64,000 nucleotides of DNA from Paraeggerthella hongkongensis (lineage in GTDB: Bacteria; Actinomycetota; Coriobacteriia; Coriobacteriales; Eggerthellaceae). Under the pieces are notes generated by a model, which ran no database searches, was not told the DNA's origin, and saw only the letters and a list, made by a program, of their open reading frames with translations. Below, in pieces: positions 18,717-27,020 of the stretch (within the stretch, counting starts at the first letter, position 1; every line of letters starts with the position of its first letter). The position numbers and the translations under genes are program-made. The stretch spans positions 124,001 through 188,000 of the forward strand of contig NZ_PPTQ01000003.1 in NCBI RefSeq assembly GCF_003340345.1, in the 5' to 3' direction.

Positions 18717-19940
18717 TTACGCTCGCGCGGCCGCCGCGTTGCCGCCGGCCCTCGAACTTGACGCTCGCAGCTTTCCGGCAACCAGGCCGGCCGCGATCAA
18801 AACGGAGGCGAACAGCAGCACGATGCCGATATCGCCCAGAATGGGGCTGATCGCATCCCAGGACACGGCGTCAAGGCGAAGCGCTCGGCTCACGGCGTCG
18901 TTGAACCAGGACGCAGGCGTGAAGTACGCGGCCACCTGCACTTCGGGGGCGAGCAAATCCAGGCTGACCCATGCACCGCCCAAAAACGCCATGAGCAAGC
19001 CCAGCACGTTGCCCGCTGCGTTCGCGATGGGCTCGCTCGTTCCTATCTGTCCGAGTAAGAACCCGATGCCCAACGGAACAAGCGAGAACGCCAGCGAAGC
19101 GCCCAGCATCAAGGCTATTCCAGCGGGCGGCACGCTTCCTAGCGACGATCCGAACACCGCGATGCCCAAGCCGATGCTGAACCCTCCTATCATCAAAGTT
19201 ACGGACAGGCAGCCCAAGGTCATCTGCAGCCCGTACGAAAGCGGGCTTACCGGCGACGAGACGTTGCGCCGGGACACGTCGGTGCGGTTGAACGAGTTCA
19301 TAAGCAGGCTTACGCATACGATGATGGCCACCGTGAGCGTGTACGTGCTCCATTGCAGGTAGAACGCCAGCTGATCGGTAGGGGCTGCGGCGTCTGCCGA
19401 GGTGACGGCGTCCACGCTCGCCGTATGCGCGGCCGCCTCGTTCGCCTGCTTCACCAAGCTGTCTGCTTCGGCTGCTTCGTCAAGAGCGGCAGCGGCGGCC
19501 ACCAGGGAAAGGTACCGATTGACATCTTGATCGAACAGCGATCCTGACATCGACTGGTAGCTGTAAACCGATTCCACAACAGGTGCGTCTCCGCCCGTCC
19601 TGGCTGCGTTCACGTACGCTTCCCCGAAGCCGTCGGGAACAATGAACAAGCATTCGACCAGGCCCGTTGCTACGGCGTCTTGCAAAGCGAGCGTGTTGTC
19701 CTCCACTTCGACCAGCGTCGCCCGTTCGGCAAGGTGATCTTCCAGGCCGCGCGACAGGTCCGACCCGTCCCGGTCGATCACGGCGATATTGGCCGTGTAG
19801 CTTTCGAATTCGTCTTGACCGGTGTCCGCGGCAACGCCGCTGGTGACGAACACGCCCATGGCACTCAGCCATACGGCGTACACTAGCAGGTACACAGGGT
19901 GGCTGAGTGCAACGCGAAGGGCTGCCTTAAAGATGCTCAT
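18717..19940 (-). CDS. ABC-2 type transporter permease
   Basis: A 407-residue permease with one N-terminal helix, a large extracytoplasmic loop (residues about 45-200) and five or six C-terminal helices, the ABC-2/YhgE-like plan of drug or lipid exporters. I start it at the ATG complementary to 19938-19940 because GGAGG lies seven bases upstream; a longer frame to 19997 is less likely. It overlaps the second permease gene by 14 bases and forms an operon with it and the ATPase. Confidence 0.9.
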   Translation of the reverse strand: MSIFKAALRVALSHPVYLLVYAVWLSAMGVFVTSGVAADTGQDEFESYTANIAVIDRDGSDLSRGLEDHLAERATLVEVEDNTLALQDAVATGLVECLFIVPDGFGEAYVNAARTGGDAPVVESVYSYQSMSGSLFDQDVNRYLSLVAAAAALDEAAEADSLVKQANEAAAHTASVDAVTSADAAAPTDQLAFYLQWSTYTLTVAIIVCVSLLMNSFNRTDVSRRNVSSPVSPLSYGLQMTLGCLSVTLMIGGFSIGLGIAVFGSSLGSVPPAGIALMLGASLAFSLVPLGIGFLLGQIGTSEPIANAAGNVLGLLMAFLGGAWVSLDLLAPEVQVAAYFTPASWFNDAVSRALRLDAVSWDAISPILGDIGIVLLFASVLIAAGLVAGKLRASSSRAGGNAAAARA

Positions 19941-21108
19941 AGCGTTGCCTCCTGATGAAAAGAGCGGACAGGGCGAACAGGACCGCGCCGAATGCAAGCA
20001 AAACGAGCGTCTTCTCGAAGAACGGCCCCAGCGCGTCGTAGTAGTACAGGCTGTAGAACAGATCGGTCGTTAGCTTTGCGGGGTTCAACGTGGCGGTTAT
20101 CGGAAATGCGCGGGCGATGCTGTCGGCAAGCTGCATGCACGGTTCGCCGTACAGGCCCGCGAACAGCGACAGGAAGCAGGTCGCGCCCGTCAGGATGCCC
20201 GATTTCGCGGGAAGGCTCATTTTCGGCAGCGCGCCGATAAGGGTGCCGAGCGCCGTGGCCAGCAGCGCGGCGGCCGCCAGTCCCACCATGCACAGCCCTT
20301 CTCTTCCTCCGAAGTCCACCCCTACGACGAAGCGAATGTAGGCGAACGCCGCCAAAAGGCATGCAAGGGCCAGCGACCAGCTTGCCGCCAACGTGGCTGC
20401 CAGTGCTTTCGTGCGGCTGATCGCCCCTACCGTGCGTCGCGCTCCCAAAATCGAGAGATTGGGTTGCATCTGGCATAGGGCGAACATGGAAACCTGGCTG
20501 GTGAACAGGGCCGCCATGCCTAAAAGCGCGTAGTAGAACCGAACGCTTTGGGAAGGCGAGCTGTGCGTGAGCGATACCTGTTCGGTTGCCGCCGGGGCGT
20601 CGAGGGCCTGCCGCACGGCGTCGGCGTCGGCCAGTGCAAGCGGGTTGGTGCGGGCGATCTGCGTCAAAAGCTCCGCGTTCTGCGCGTAGGAATCGGCGAT
20701 GGTCTGCAGGATGGTGGCATTGATGCGGCTCAGGCTGCTGTTAAGGCTTTGCGTTCCCGCTGCCGCGATGAGCACGGGATTGCCCTCGTCGTCGACGGAG
20801 AACCCTCCGGCCACCTCGCCGCTTCGGACCAAGTCGCGCGCAGCGTCCTCGCTTGCCACCTGCCGAACGTCCAGCAGTCGGTCGTTGCCGGTGCTCAGCT
20901 GGTCGATCATCTGCGCAAACGCAGAGCCTTCATACGCGGCGTCCGCAACCACGACGCTCGGCACGGGACTGATCGACTCCTGTGCGTCAAGCCCTGAGAA
21001 CATGAACATGAACAGCGTCGAAAGCAAAATGGGGAAGGCGAAGGCCCAGACGAACAACGACGGCGTTCGCGTGAGCATCTTCGCGGTGTATTTGAACGTG
21101 GTCCACAT
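19927..21108 (-). CDS. ABC-2 type transporter permease
   Basis: A 393-residue permease, paralogous in layout to the next gene: N-terminal helix (FVWAFAFPILLSTLFMFMF), long exported loop with DUF-type repeats to about residue 185, then six hydrophobic segments. The start follows AGGAGG. The two permeases probably form a heterodimer driven by the ATPase eight bases upstream. Confidence 0.9.
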   Translation of the reverse strand: MWTTFKYTAKMLTRTPSLFVWAFAFPILLSTLFMFMFSGLDAQESISPVPSVVVADAAYEGSAFAQMIDQLSTGNDRLLDVRQVASEDAARDLVRSGEVAGGFSVDDEGNPVLIAAAGTQSLNSSLSRINATILQTIADSYAQNAELLTQIARTNPLALADADAVRQALDAPAATEQVSLTHSSPSQSVRFYYALLGMAALFTSQVSMFALCQMQPNLSILGARRTVGAISRTKALAATLAASWSLALACLLAAFAYIRFVVGVDFGGREGLCMVGLAAAALLATALGTLIGALPKMSLPAKSGILTGATCFLSLFAGLYGEPCMQLADSIARAFPITATLNPAKLTTDLFYSLYYYDALGPFFEKTLVLLAFGAVLFALSALFIRRQRYEHL

Positions 21109-21116
21109 GGCCCCTC

Positions 21117-22055
21117 CTAGGAATCCCGCAGTTCGGTTCCGGTGATCTCCAGGAACACATCGTTGAGGGTGGGCGGTTCCGCCCAAATGCGACCGGGGGC
21201 CGCGCCGTGGGATTTCAGCACGTCCAGCACGTCGGCCACGTTGTGCGTGCCGTTGTCGCAAACGGCTTCCAGCGCCTCGCCGTCGAACGATGCGCGCAGT
21301 ACGTGCGGCAGCTCCCGCACGTCGGCCACAAGCGCTTCGGGAGCTTCGTCCAGCTCGATGCGGATGCGTTCTCCGGTTCTTATCATGGCTTTGAGCTCGT
21401 CGTTCGTTCCGGCGGCTATCGTGCGGCCGCGATCCATGATCATGATGCGGCTGCATATATCCTCCACCTCTTCCATGTAGTGGCTCGTGTACACCACGGT
21501 GGAGCCTTCGGCGTTCAGGCGCTTGATGCCTTCCAGAATGGAGTTGCGGCTTTGCGGGTCCACGGCTACGGTGGGTTCGTCGAAGAAGATGAGCTCGGGC
21601 TTGTGCGCGATGCCGCAGGCGATGTTCAGGCGTCGCAAAAGGCCGCCCGACAGCTTGCGGGGGCGGTGCTTGACGAACTCCTCCAGGCCCACGAACGCGA
21701 TCGCTTCGTCTACGAGCGCGCGCCGGCGCAGCCGGTCGGACACGTATAGCGAGCAGAAGTAGTCGATGTTCTCGCGCACCGTCATCTCCTCGAACACCGC
21801 GACGTTTTGCGGAACCACGCCGATGCGCCGCTTCAGGTCGTAGCGCGTCGGCGCCATGGGCTCTCCGAACAGGTTGATGGTTCCCTTGTCGAAGGTGAGC
21901 AGCTGCAAGATGCAGTTGATGGCGGTGGTCTTACCCGATCCGTTCGGACCGAGCAGCCCGAATATCTCGCCGGGTGCGATATGCAGGCTGAAATGGTCGA
22001 GCGCGATGGCGCTGCCGTAACGCTTGACCAGGTTGTCGACGGCTATGATGTCCAT
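21117..22055 (-). CDS. ABC transporter ATP-binding protein
   Basis: A 312-residue ABC ATPase. Walker A is GPNGSGKTT (near residue 38), the signature LSGGLLRRLNIA near 138, Walker B LIFFDEPTVAVD near 157 and the switch histidine in TSHYMEEVE near 193. The C-terminal 90 residues are the extension typical of drug-efflux ABC-2 partners. The signature has GG-L in place of GG-Q. The start (complement of 22053-22055) follows AAAGGAA. It lies divergent from the two-component genes, which likely control it. Confidence 0.95.
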   Translation of the reverse strand: MDIIAVDNLVKRYGSAIALDHFSLHIAPGEIFGLLGPNGSGKTTAINCILQLLTFDKGTINLFGEPMAPTRYDLKRRIGVVPQNVAVFEEMTVRENIDYFCSLYVSDRLRRRALVDEAIAFVGLEEFVKHRPRKLSGGLLRRLNIACGIAHKPELIFFDEPTVAVDPQSRNSILEGIKRLNAEGSTVVYTSHYMEEVEDICSRIMIMDRGRTIAAGTNDELKAMIRTGERIRIELDEAPEALVADVRELPHVLRASFDGEALEAVCDNGTHNVADVLDVLKSHGAAPGRIWAEPPTLNDVFLEITGTELRDS

Positions 22056-22178
22056 GGGGTTCCTTTCTCGGACGCTTCGCGGCGCGTTTTTCCGCAAGCC
22101 CGCAAGCGTTGTCACCATGATCGCCCGTTTGACCGGAGTTCGCCAGTGAGCGCGGTCATCCCCTTGGCCGCGAGGCCA

Positions 22179-22190
22179 TGACATCTGTCA
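22179..22190. promoter_or_regulatory. Short palindrome in the divergent ABC/two-component region
   Basis: TGACATCTGTCA is a perfect inverted repeat with a two-base centre in the 198-bp gap between the ABC operon and the histidine kinase gene. It could be a site for the NarL-type response regulator encoded here. Only its position and symmetry support this. Confidence 0.3.
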
Positions 22191-22241
22191 CGAAAGCGTC
22201 GGCGCGCCCATGCCTTTTCCGCAAAGCTTGCGTTGACCTGC

Positions 22242-22247
22242 TACCAT
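22242..22247 (+). promoter_or_regulatory. -10 element of the histidine kinase gene (leaderless)
   Basis: TACCAT with an upstream TGC (extended -10, TGCTACCAT) lies six bases before ATG 22254. Transcription would start at or beside the A of the start codon, so the mRNA is probably leaderless; no ribosome site is visible. Confidence 0.55.
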
Positions 22248-22253
22248 GGGCGC

Positions 22254-23333
22254 ATGGAGAGAATCGTCGACAAGGTTGCCGTGCTTGCCTGCACGGCGTT
22301 GGGCGTGGCCGTTGTCGCGTGGAGCGGCGCGTACGTGGCCGCGATGCTGATCGCAGTGCTGTTCTCGGCGCTTGCAGAGGTGCTTCCGCGTCGTTGGGCG
22401 CGGTGGCTGCCGTGCTCTTATGCGCTCGCGTGCCTGGTCGATCCGGTGCTCGGCACGTTTCTGCCGCTTGCGGTGTACGATCTGGCGCGCGGCTCCTGCC
22501 GGGTTCTTCGGTTTGGATGGCTGCTTCCCGCGTTCGTGTGCGTTCTGCGCATGGAGCCGCTTGCGGCCGTTGTCATGCTGTTCGGATGCGTGCTCGCCTA
22601 CGCGCTCGCACGTCGCACCGCCGTCAGCTTGCGCGAGAAGGAAGAGGCCCGTCATTTGCGCGATGACCTGCGGGAAGGGACGTTGGCGCTCGAGGAGAAA
22701 AACGCCCAGCTGCGCGAGCGGCAAGACCTCGAGGTCCGTTTGGCCACGCTGGCCGAGCGCGGCCGCATCGCTCGCGAGATACACGACAACGTGGGTCATC
22801 TTCTGACGCGCGCCATCATGCAAACCGAGGCGCTGCAGGTGGTCCATCGAGACGACGAGCGCGTGCGCTCGGAGCTTGCCCAGGTGGGCGAGACGCTGCA
22901 CGAGGCCATGGGCACCGTGCGTGCGAGCGTCCATGACCTGCACGACGACGCGTTCGACCTGGAAACGCAGGTGCGCGCTGCGGCCGAGGCGTGCGCGCTG
23001 CCGGTTCGCGTTGAGTTTCGGGCGGACCACGTGCCTGCGGAGGTCGGCTACGGCTTCATCGCCATTGTGCGCGAGGCGCTTTCCAACGCGGTGCGTCATA
23101 GCAACGCCGGCACGGTAGAGGTTTCGGTGGTGGAGCATCCGGGATTCTATCGGCTTGTCGTGCATGACGACGGCACGCGTCCGCCCGCGATGGGCGAAGA
23201 CGGGCGCGGCATCGGCCTGACCACGATGGAAGATCGGGCCCGTGCGCTGGGCGGCGTGTTCCGCGTGTCGTTCGAAAAGGGATGCAAGGTGTTCGCGTCC
23301 GTGCCGAAAGGCGCGGGGGAGGAGCGGGTATGA
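22254..23333 (+). CDS. NarL-type sensor histidine kinase
   Basis: A 359-residue kinase. The first 125 residues are hydrophobic with about four to six helices and no large sensor domain. A coiled coil follows, then the HisKA_3 box REIHDNVGH with the phosphate-accepting histidine near residue 177, the N box EALSNAVRHS and the G box GRGIGLTTMEDRA. Lack of an extracytoplasmic sensor suits kinases that sense membrane state or a partner transporter. Its stop overlaps the response regulator start. Confidence 0.93.
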   Translation: MERIVDKVAVLACTALGVAVVAWSGAYVAAMLIAVLFSALAEVLPRRWARWLPCSYALACLVDPVLGTFLPLAVYDLARGSCRVLRFGWLLPAFVCVLRMEPLAAVVMLFGCVLAYALARRTAVSLREKEEARHLRDDLREGTLALEEKNAQLRERQDLEVRLATLAERGRIAREIHDNVGHLLTRAIMQTEALQVVHRDDERVRSELAQVGETLHEAMGTVRASVHDLHDDAFDLETQVRAAAEACALPVRVEFRADHVPAEVGYGFIAIVREALSNAVRHSNAGTVEVSVVEHPGFYRLVVHDDGTRPPAMGEDGRGIGLTTMEDRARALGGVFRVSFEKGCKVFASVPKGAGEERV

Positions 23334-23998
23334 TCGACGGTTCCAAGGCAAACGGACGGTCCATTCGCGTGGTCGTCGTGGACGACGATGCGTTCGTTGC
23401 CGCGTCTCTTGCAACTATTCTGTCGGCCGAGCCCGACGTGGACGTGGTCGCCTGCGGCGAAAACGGGGAAGATGCGGTACGGCTCTACGATGCACACGAG
23501 CCCGACGTGCTGCTCATGGATATCCAGATGCCGGGCATGGACGGCTTGGCCGCGGCCGAGCGCATCTTGACCGCTCGTCCCTCTGCGCGCATCGTGTTTC
23601 TGACCACGTTCTCCGATGACGAGTACATCGTTCGCGCACTCCGCCTGGGCGCGCGCGGCTACCTGATCAAGCAGGAGGTTGCCACCATTGCGCCGGCGCT
23701 GCGCAGCGTTATGTCCGGCCAGAACGTGCTGGGGGAGGAGGTGGTGGGCCGCGTGGGCAAGCTCATGGGAAGCCACGCTGCTTCGACGGGCCAACGCGGT
23801 GCTCAAAGCGACGGCCTGCTCACCGAACGCGAGCAGGCCGTCGTGTCGCTGGTGGCCGAAGGCCTCGACAACAAGGAGATCGCCGCGCAGCTGTACTTGA
23901 GCGACGGAACCGTGCGCAATCACATCAGCACGATCCTGCAGAAGCTGGGATGCAAGAACCGCACCCAGCTTGCCGTTTGGTACTATCGGGGCGCATGA
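23330..23998 (+). CDS. NarL/LuxR-family response regulator
   Basis: A 222-residue regulator: receiver domain with acidic pair VVDDD near residue 16, phosphorylation aspartate in LLMDIQMPG (about residue 64), conserved lysine in LIKQE, then a linker and a LuxR-type helix-turn-helix (LTEREQAVVSLVAEGLDNKE onward, residues 160-222). Paired with the kinase by a 4-base overlap. The adjacent divergent ABC exporter is the obvious target. Confidence 0.95.
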   Translation: MIDGSKANGRSIRVVVVDDDAFVAASLATILSAEPDVDVVACGENGEDAVRLYDAHEPDVLLMDIQMPGMDGLAAAERILTARPSARIVFLTTFSDDEYIVRALRLGARGYLIKQEVATIAPALRSVMSGQNVLGEEVVGRVGKLMGSHAASTGQRGAQSDGLLTEREQAVVSLVAEGLDNKEIAAQLYLSDGTVRNHISTILQKLGCKNRTQLAVWYYRGA

Positions 23999-24016
23999 TT
24001 CTTCGCCCCCCCGGCG

Positions 24017-24361
24017 CTACACCAAAATGTCGGCGAACGCTTTCTCGGCTTCTTCTTGAAGCTTCTCCTCGATGGACAGGTACGCGTCAAGCAGCTTGTT
24101 GCACGAATCGGTCAGGCTGCTGCCGTGCGCCCCGTCGCGATGCAGCAGCTGCATGTCCAGCGCCGACTCGGTGTCTTTGATGATGCGCCAAGCCTTGCTG
24201 TACGCCATGCCCATGCTCTTCGCGGCTGCGTTGAGCGATCCCGTTTCTCGCACGCCCAAGCACAGGCTGGCGATGCCCCGCCCGAACAGCGATCCGCTGT
24301 CGGAGTCGGGGTTCATGATGGAAAGTCGAATGGTCGGCTTCAGGTTCGCAAGCTCGCTCAT
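24017..24361 (-). CDS. ModE-type (LysR-like HTH) DNA-binding protein, HTH domain only
   Basis: A 114-residue protein consisting of a winged helix of the ModE N-terminal/LysR type (SLCLGVRETGSLNAAAKSMGM, then AYSKAWRIIKDTE) and a C-terminal helix. It lacks the molybdate-binding MOP domains of full ModE, so it may sense nothing directly or something else. It lies 41 bases downstream of threonine synthase on the same strand and could be its cotranscript. Confidence 0.8.
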   Translation of the reverse strand: MSELANLKPTIRLSIMNPDSDSGSLFGRGIASLCLGVRETGSLNAAAKSMGMAYSKAWRIIKDTESALDMQLLHRDGAHGSSLTDSCNKLLDAYLSIEEKLQEEAEKAFADILV

Positions 24362-24402
24362 GGTCTCGTCCTTTTCTCGTACGGCGCTCGTGGCCGGTTC
24401 GT

Positions 24403-25959
24403 CTATCGTTTGCTCAGGTTGTCGAGGAACCGCAGCGCTGCGGTTTCGATGTCGCCGGTTCCCGCGTCGATCACGTCGGTGAAGCGAATGGGCAGCTCGT
24501 CCAGCTCGGCAAGCCCGCGAGGGATGTCGTGCTTGCCCGTTTCACGCGCGATCAGCTCGTTGAGCGCGCACCCGGTAAGGGCGGCTACGTCGTCCGGCAG
24601 CGGCGCGCCCGGTTCGATGTCGTGCAGGGCGCGGTACACGTTGTCGCCGAATTTCGCCCAATGGGCGGTGCTGGCAATGAGCACCGGGTTCTGCCCGCGC
24701 AGGTTCTCGGCCACCTGGTAGGCTACGGCCGTATGCGGGTCCAGCAGGTAATCGTGCTCGTCCAGCACGGCCTTGATGGTTGCCAGGCACGCGGCGTTGT
24801 CGATGGAGTCGGATGCGAACGTCTCGCGCACGCGGGCGAACGTGCTCTCGTCAATGCGGAAGCGGCCCTGTTCGCGCAGGTCGGCCATCCAGCCGGCGAT
24901 GGCCTCGGCATTGCGGTCGGTCAGCTCGAACAGCTGGCGCTCCAGGTTCGACGATACCAGAATGTCCATGGACGGCGACGGCGTCAGCACGAAGTCGCGA
25001 TTGGAAATATCGTACGTGCCCGTGTTGATGAAGTCCGTCAGCACGCGGTTTTCGTTGCTGGCGCACAGGAGCATGCCAAGGGGCACGCCCATGCGCTTGG
25101 CGTAGTACGCGGCCAGGATGTTGCCGAAGTTACCGGTGGGAACGCATACGTCCAGCTCGTCGCCGGCGCTCAGCTTGCCATCCGCCACCAGCTGCGCGTA
25201 GGCCGATACGTAGTACACCACCTGCGGCAGCAGTCGTCCCCAGTTGATGGAGTTCGCGCTGGAAAGCGCCACGCCCTGCTCGTCAAGCAGCTTCTGCGCG
25301 AACGCGTCGTCGTTGAACACGTTCTTCGCGCCCGTTTGGCAGTCGTCGAAGTTCCCGCGCACGCCCCATACCTGCACGTTGCGGCCCTGCTGCGTGGCCA
25401 TCTGCTTGAACTGGATGTCGCTCACGCCTCCGTCGGGGTACATGACGGCAATGGACACGCCGTCCTGGTCGCGGAACCCTTCGAGCGCCGCTTTGCCCGT
25501 GTCGCCGGAGGTGGCTACCAGAATGAGGAATTCGTGGTCAAGTTTGCCCTGGTCGCGCAGCTGGCTGGCGCTGGCGGAGAAGAACCGCGGCAGGCACTGC
25601 AGCGCCATGTCCTTGAACGCGCTCGTGGGGCCGTGCCACAGCTCCAGCACGTGCGTGTTCGCGTTGAGCGACGAAATAGGGCAGACGGCCTGGCTATCGA
25701 AGTTGTCGCCGTAAGCCTGAGCCATAAGCGCGTCTACGGTTTCGGCCGGCAGGTCAACGTCGAAGGCGCGGTAGACGTAGGATGCGCGCTGCGCGTACGG
25801 CATCTGGGCCAACGCGGTTATGTCCTCAAGGGAAAGCTGCGGAATGCTCTGGGGAACGTACAGCCCGCCGCCTGCGGCCAGACCGTCGACGACGGCTTCC
25901 GTGAACGTAACCGGGCGTTCGGTCCGCCCGCGCGTATCGATATAGAGGTTTTCAGCCAT
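24403..25959 (-). CDS. thrC: Threonine synthase
   Basis: A 518-residue PLP enzyme converting O-phosphohomoserine to threonine. Visible features are YIDTRG near the N-terminus, HGPTSAFKDMALQ with the PLP lysine at about residue 116, LVATSGDTGKAA (phosphate-binding loop) and VPTGNFGN. The length suits the longer bacterial class. ATG 25959 gives a leader of about 40 bases from the TATACT element; ATG 26001, 42 bases further up in frame, lies only four bases from that element and is less likely. Neither has a strong ribosome site. Confidence 0.93.
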   Translation of the reverse strand: MAENLYIDTRGRTERPVTFTEAVVDGLAAGGGLYVPQSIPQLSLEDITALAQMPYAQRASYVYRAFDVDLPAETVDALMAQAYGDNFDSQAVCPISSLNANTHVLELWHGPTSAFKDMALQCLPRFFSASASQLRDQGKLDHEFLILVATSGDTGKAALEGFRDQDGVSIAVMYPDGGVSDIQFKQMATQQGRNVQVWGVRGNFDDCQTGAKNVFNDDAFAQKLLDEQGVALSSANSINWGRLLPQVVYYVSAYAQLVADGKLSAGDELDVCVPTGNFGNILAAYYAKRMGVPLGMLLCASNENRVLTDFINTGTYDISNRDFVLTPSPSMDILVSSNLERQLFELTDRNAEAIAGWMADLREQGRFRIDESTFARVRETFASDSIDNAACLATIKAVLDEHDYLLDPHTAVAYQVAENLRGQNPVLIASTAHWAKFGDNVYRALHDIEPGAPLPDDVAALTGCALNELIARETGKHDIPRGLAELDELPIRFTDVIDAGTGDIETAALRFLDNLSKR

Positions 25960-26005
25960 GTTCTGCGCTTTCTGCCCGAAGTCCTGCAGTTCATTATCCA
26001 TTTTC

Positions 26006-26011
26006 AGTATA
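26006..26011 (-). promoter_or_regulatory. -10 element of thrC
   Basis: The complement of 26006-26011 reads TATACT, upstream of thrC. A TTGCCG about 15 bases further up is a weak -35. It is divergent from feoA1, about 210 bases from its start. Confidence 0.5.
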
Positions 26012-26190
26012 CTATGCGGCCCTCGTCGGCAAGCAGGAGAATCGGCAAGGGAATTACGCTCTTCGCCGAAGGCCGCGCCCATCGTGCGCTCCGAAACCGC
26101 AATCGGCTTGCGGTCCCGCCTTCGCGTCCGTCTGTAGAAAATGTTAACTATGGCTTCCATTTGCAAAATGTTTGCTATAAGATACTTTGT

Positions 26191-26206
26191 GTTATACAAA
26201 GCTAAC
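26191..26206. promoter_or_regulatory. Putative iron-regulator box 1 (feoA1)
   Basis: GTTATACAAAGCTAAC, a palindrome of form GTTA-N8-TAAC, lies 16 bases before the feoA1 start and overlaps a TTATAC that can serve as -10. The same form occurs before feoB and before the DtxR-family gene. Binding by that DtxR-like protein is inferred. Confidence 0.6.
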
Positions 26207-26221
26207 TCGATGGGAGTCGAC

Positions 26222-26512
26222 ATGGACAACGCAGTGGCTGCCAGCACGCAGGGAGCTATTTCTCAAGCCTCGGTGCCGAGCGCGACGGTTCATCAAATGC
26301 CGCTATCGTTTTTGAGAAGCGGGGAGGTGGCCGTGATCGCGAAGGTGCGAGGCAAAGGCGAGCTGCGCCATCATCTGGAAACCCTGGGATTCGTCGAGGG
26401 CGTCCAAGTGCAGGTCGTCGCGCATGCGGCTGGCGACTTGATCGTGGAGATCAAGGGTTCCCAAGTTGCGTTGAGCCAGCAGGTGGCGTCGCGCATCATC
26501 ACTGCAGCTTAA
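26222..26512 (+). CDS. feoA: FeoA-domain protein, copy 1
   Basis: A 96-residue protein made of a 25-residue leader and an SH3-like FeoA domain: LSFLRSGEVAVIAKVRGKGE, LETLGFVEGVQVQVV and IVEIKGSQVALSQQVASRI. FeoA proteins bind the cytosolic part of FeoB and promote ferrous iron uptake. ATG 26222 is chosen over ATG 26210 because GGGAG lies six bases before it. Two feoA genes precede feoB here. Confidence 0.9.
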   Translation: MDNAVAASTQGAISQASVPSATVHQMPLSFLRSGEVAVIAKVRGKGELRHHLETLGFVEGVQVQVVAHAAGDLIVEIKGSQVALSQQVASRIITAA

Positions 26513-26532
26513 AAAGCGGCTTCTGCGCGGAA

Positions 26533-26551
26533 GCACGGTTTTTCACCGTGC
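26533..26551 (+). terminator. Hairpin after feoA1
   Basis: GCACGGT and ACCGTGC form a perfect 7-bp stem around a TTTTC loop, 21 bases after the feoA1 stop. Only a short GCTTT follows, so it may attenuate rather than end transcription into feoA2. Confidence 0.4.
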
Positions 26552-26676
26552 GCTTTCGTGCGTGCTTCGCCCCACGCCGTGCCGAACGGTTTCGCAATCA
26601 GCGACCAAGGTGCCGCGCGCGGGGCGTTTCTGTCGGGCGAGCAAAGCGGAAATAGAGTTAAGGAAGGAGAACGTGC

Positions 26677-26913
26677 ATGACTGAAGGTCAGAACAGAACG
26701 CTGCGCGACGTGGCAATTGGGGAGGTGGCTACCGTCCGCCGTCTAACGGGGGAGGGCGCCCTTAAGCGCCACATCATGGACATGGGCATCACGAAGGGCA
26801 CGGACGTGTTCGTTCGCAAGGTTGCGCCGCTTGGCGATCCGCTTGAGGTCACGGTGCGCGGCTACGAGCTGTCGCTGCGCAAAAGCGAAGCGGAAAGCAT
26901 CCTCGTCGGCTGA
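26677..26913 (+). CDS. feoA: FeoA-domain protein, copy 2
   Basis: A 78-residue stand-alone FeoA: LRDVAIGEVATVRRLTGEGA, HIMDMGITKGTDVFVRKVAP, LEVTVRGYELSLRKSEAESI. RBS GGAAGGAG lies just before ATG. It precedes feoB by 107 bases that hold a weak terminator and iron box 2, so feoB may have its own promoter. Confidence 0.95.
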   Translation: MTEGQNRTLRDVAIGEVATVRRLTGEGALKRHIMDMGITKGTDVFVRKVAPLGDPLEVTVRGYELSLRKSEAESILVG

Positions 26914-26957
26914 CGCTCTCGCGCGTGCGCGAAGCATGCGTCAGATGACGAGGATCG

Positions 26958-26978
26958 GCGCGAAAGCGCTTCTTTTTT
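26958..26978 (+). terminator. Weak intrinsic terminator between feoA2 and feoB
   Basis: GCGC-GAAA-GCGC forms a short stem with a stable tetraloop, followed by TTCTTTTTT. The stem is only four or five pairs, so it probably lets some transcripts through to feoB. Confidence 0.4.
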
Positions 26979-26986
26979 GGGAATGA

Positions 26987-27002
26987 GTTAGCAGAAGTTA
27001 AC
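26987..27002. promoter_or_regulatory. Putative iron-regulator box 2 (feoB)
   Basis: GTTAGCAGAAGTTAAC, form GTTA-N8-TAAC with flanking A and T extending the symmetry (AGTTA to TAACT), ends 18 bases before the feoB start. It matches boxes at 26191 and 29808. Confidence 0.6.
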
Positions 27003-27020
27003 TTGCTGGAAAGGCAGACA

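Noticed and set aside
16619-18781. Minus-strand open frame of 720 codons opposite the InlB B-repeat gene
   Set aside because: Arg/Pro/Ala-rich shadow without signal or domains; the plus-strand protein has a signal peptide and repeats.
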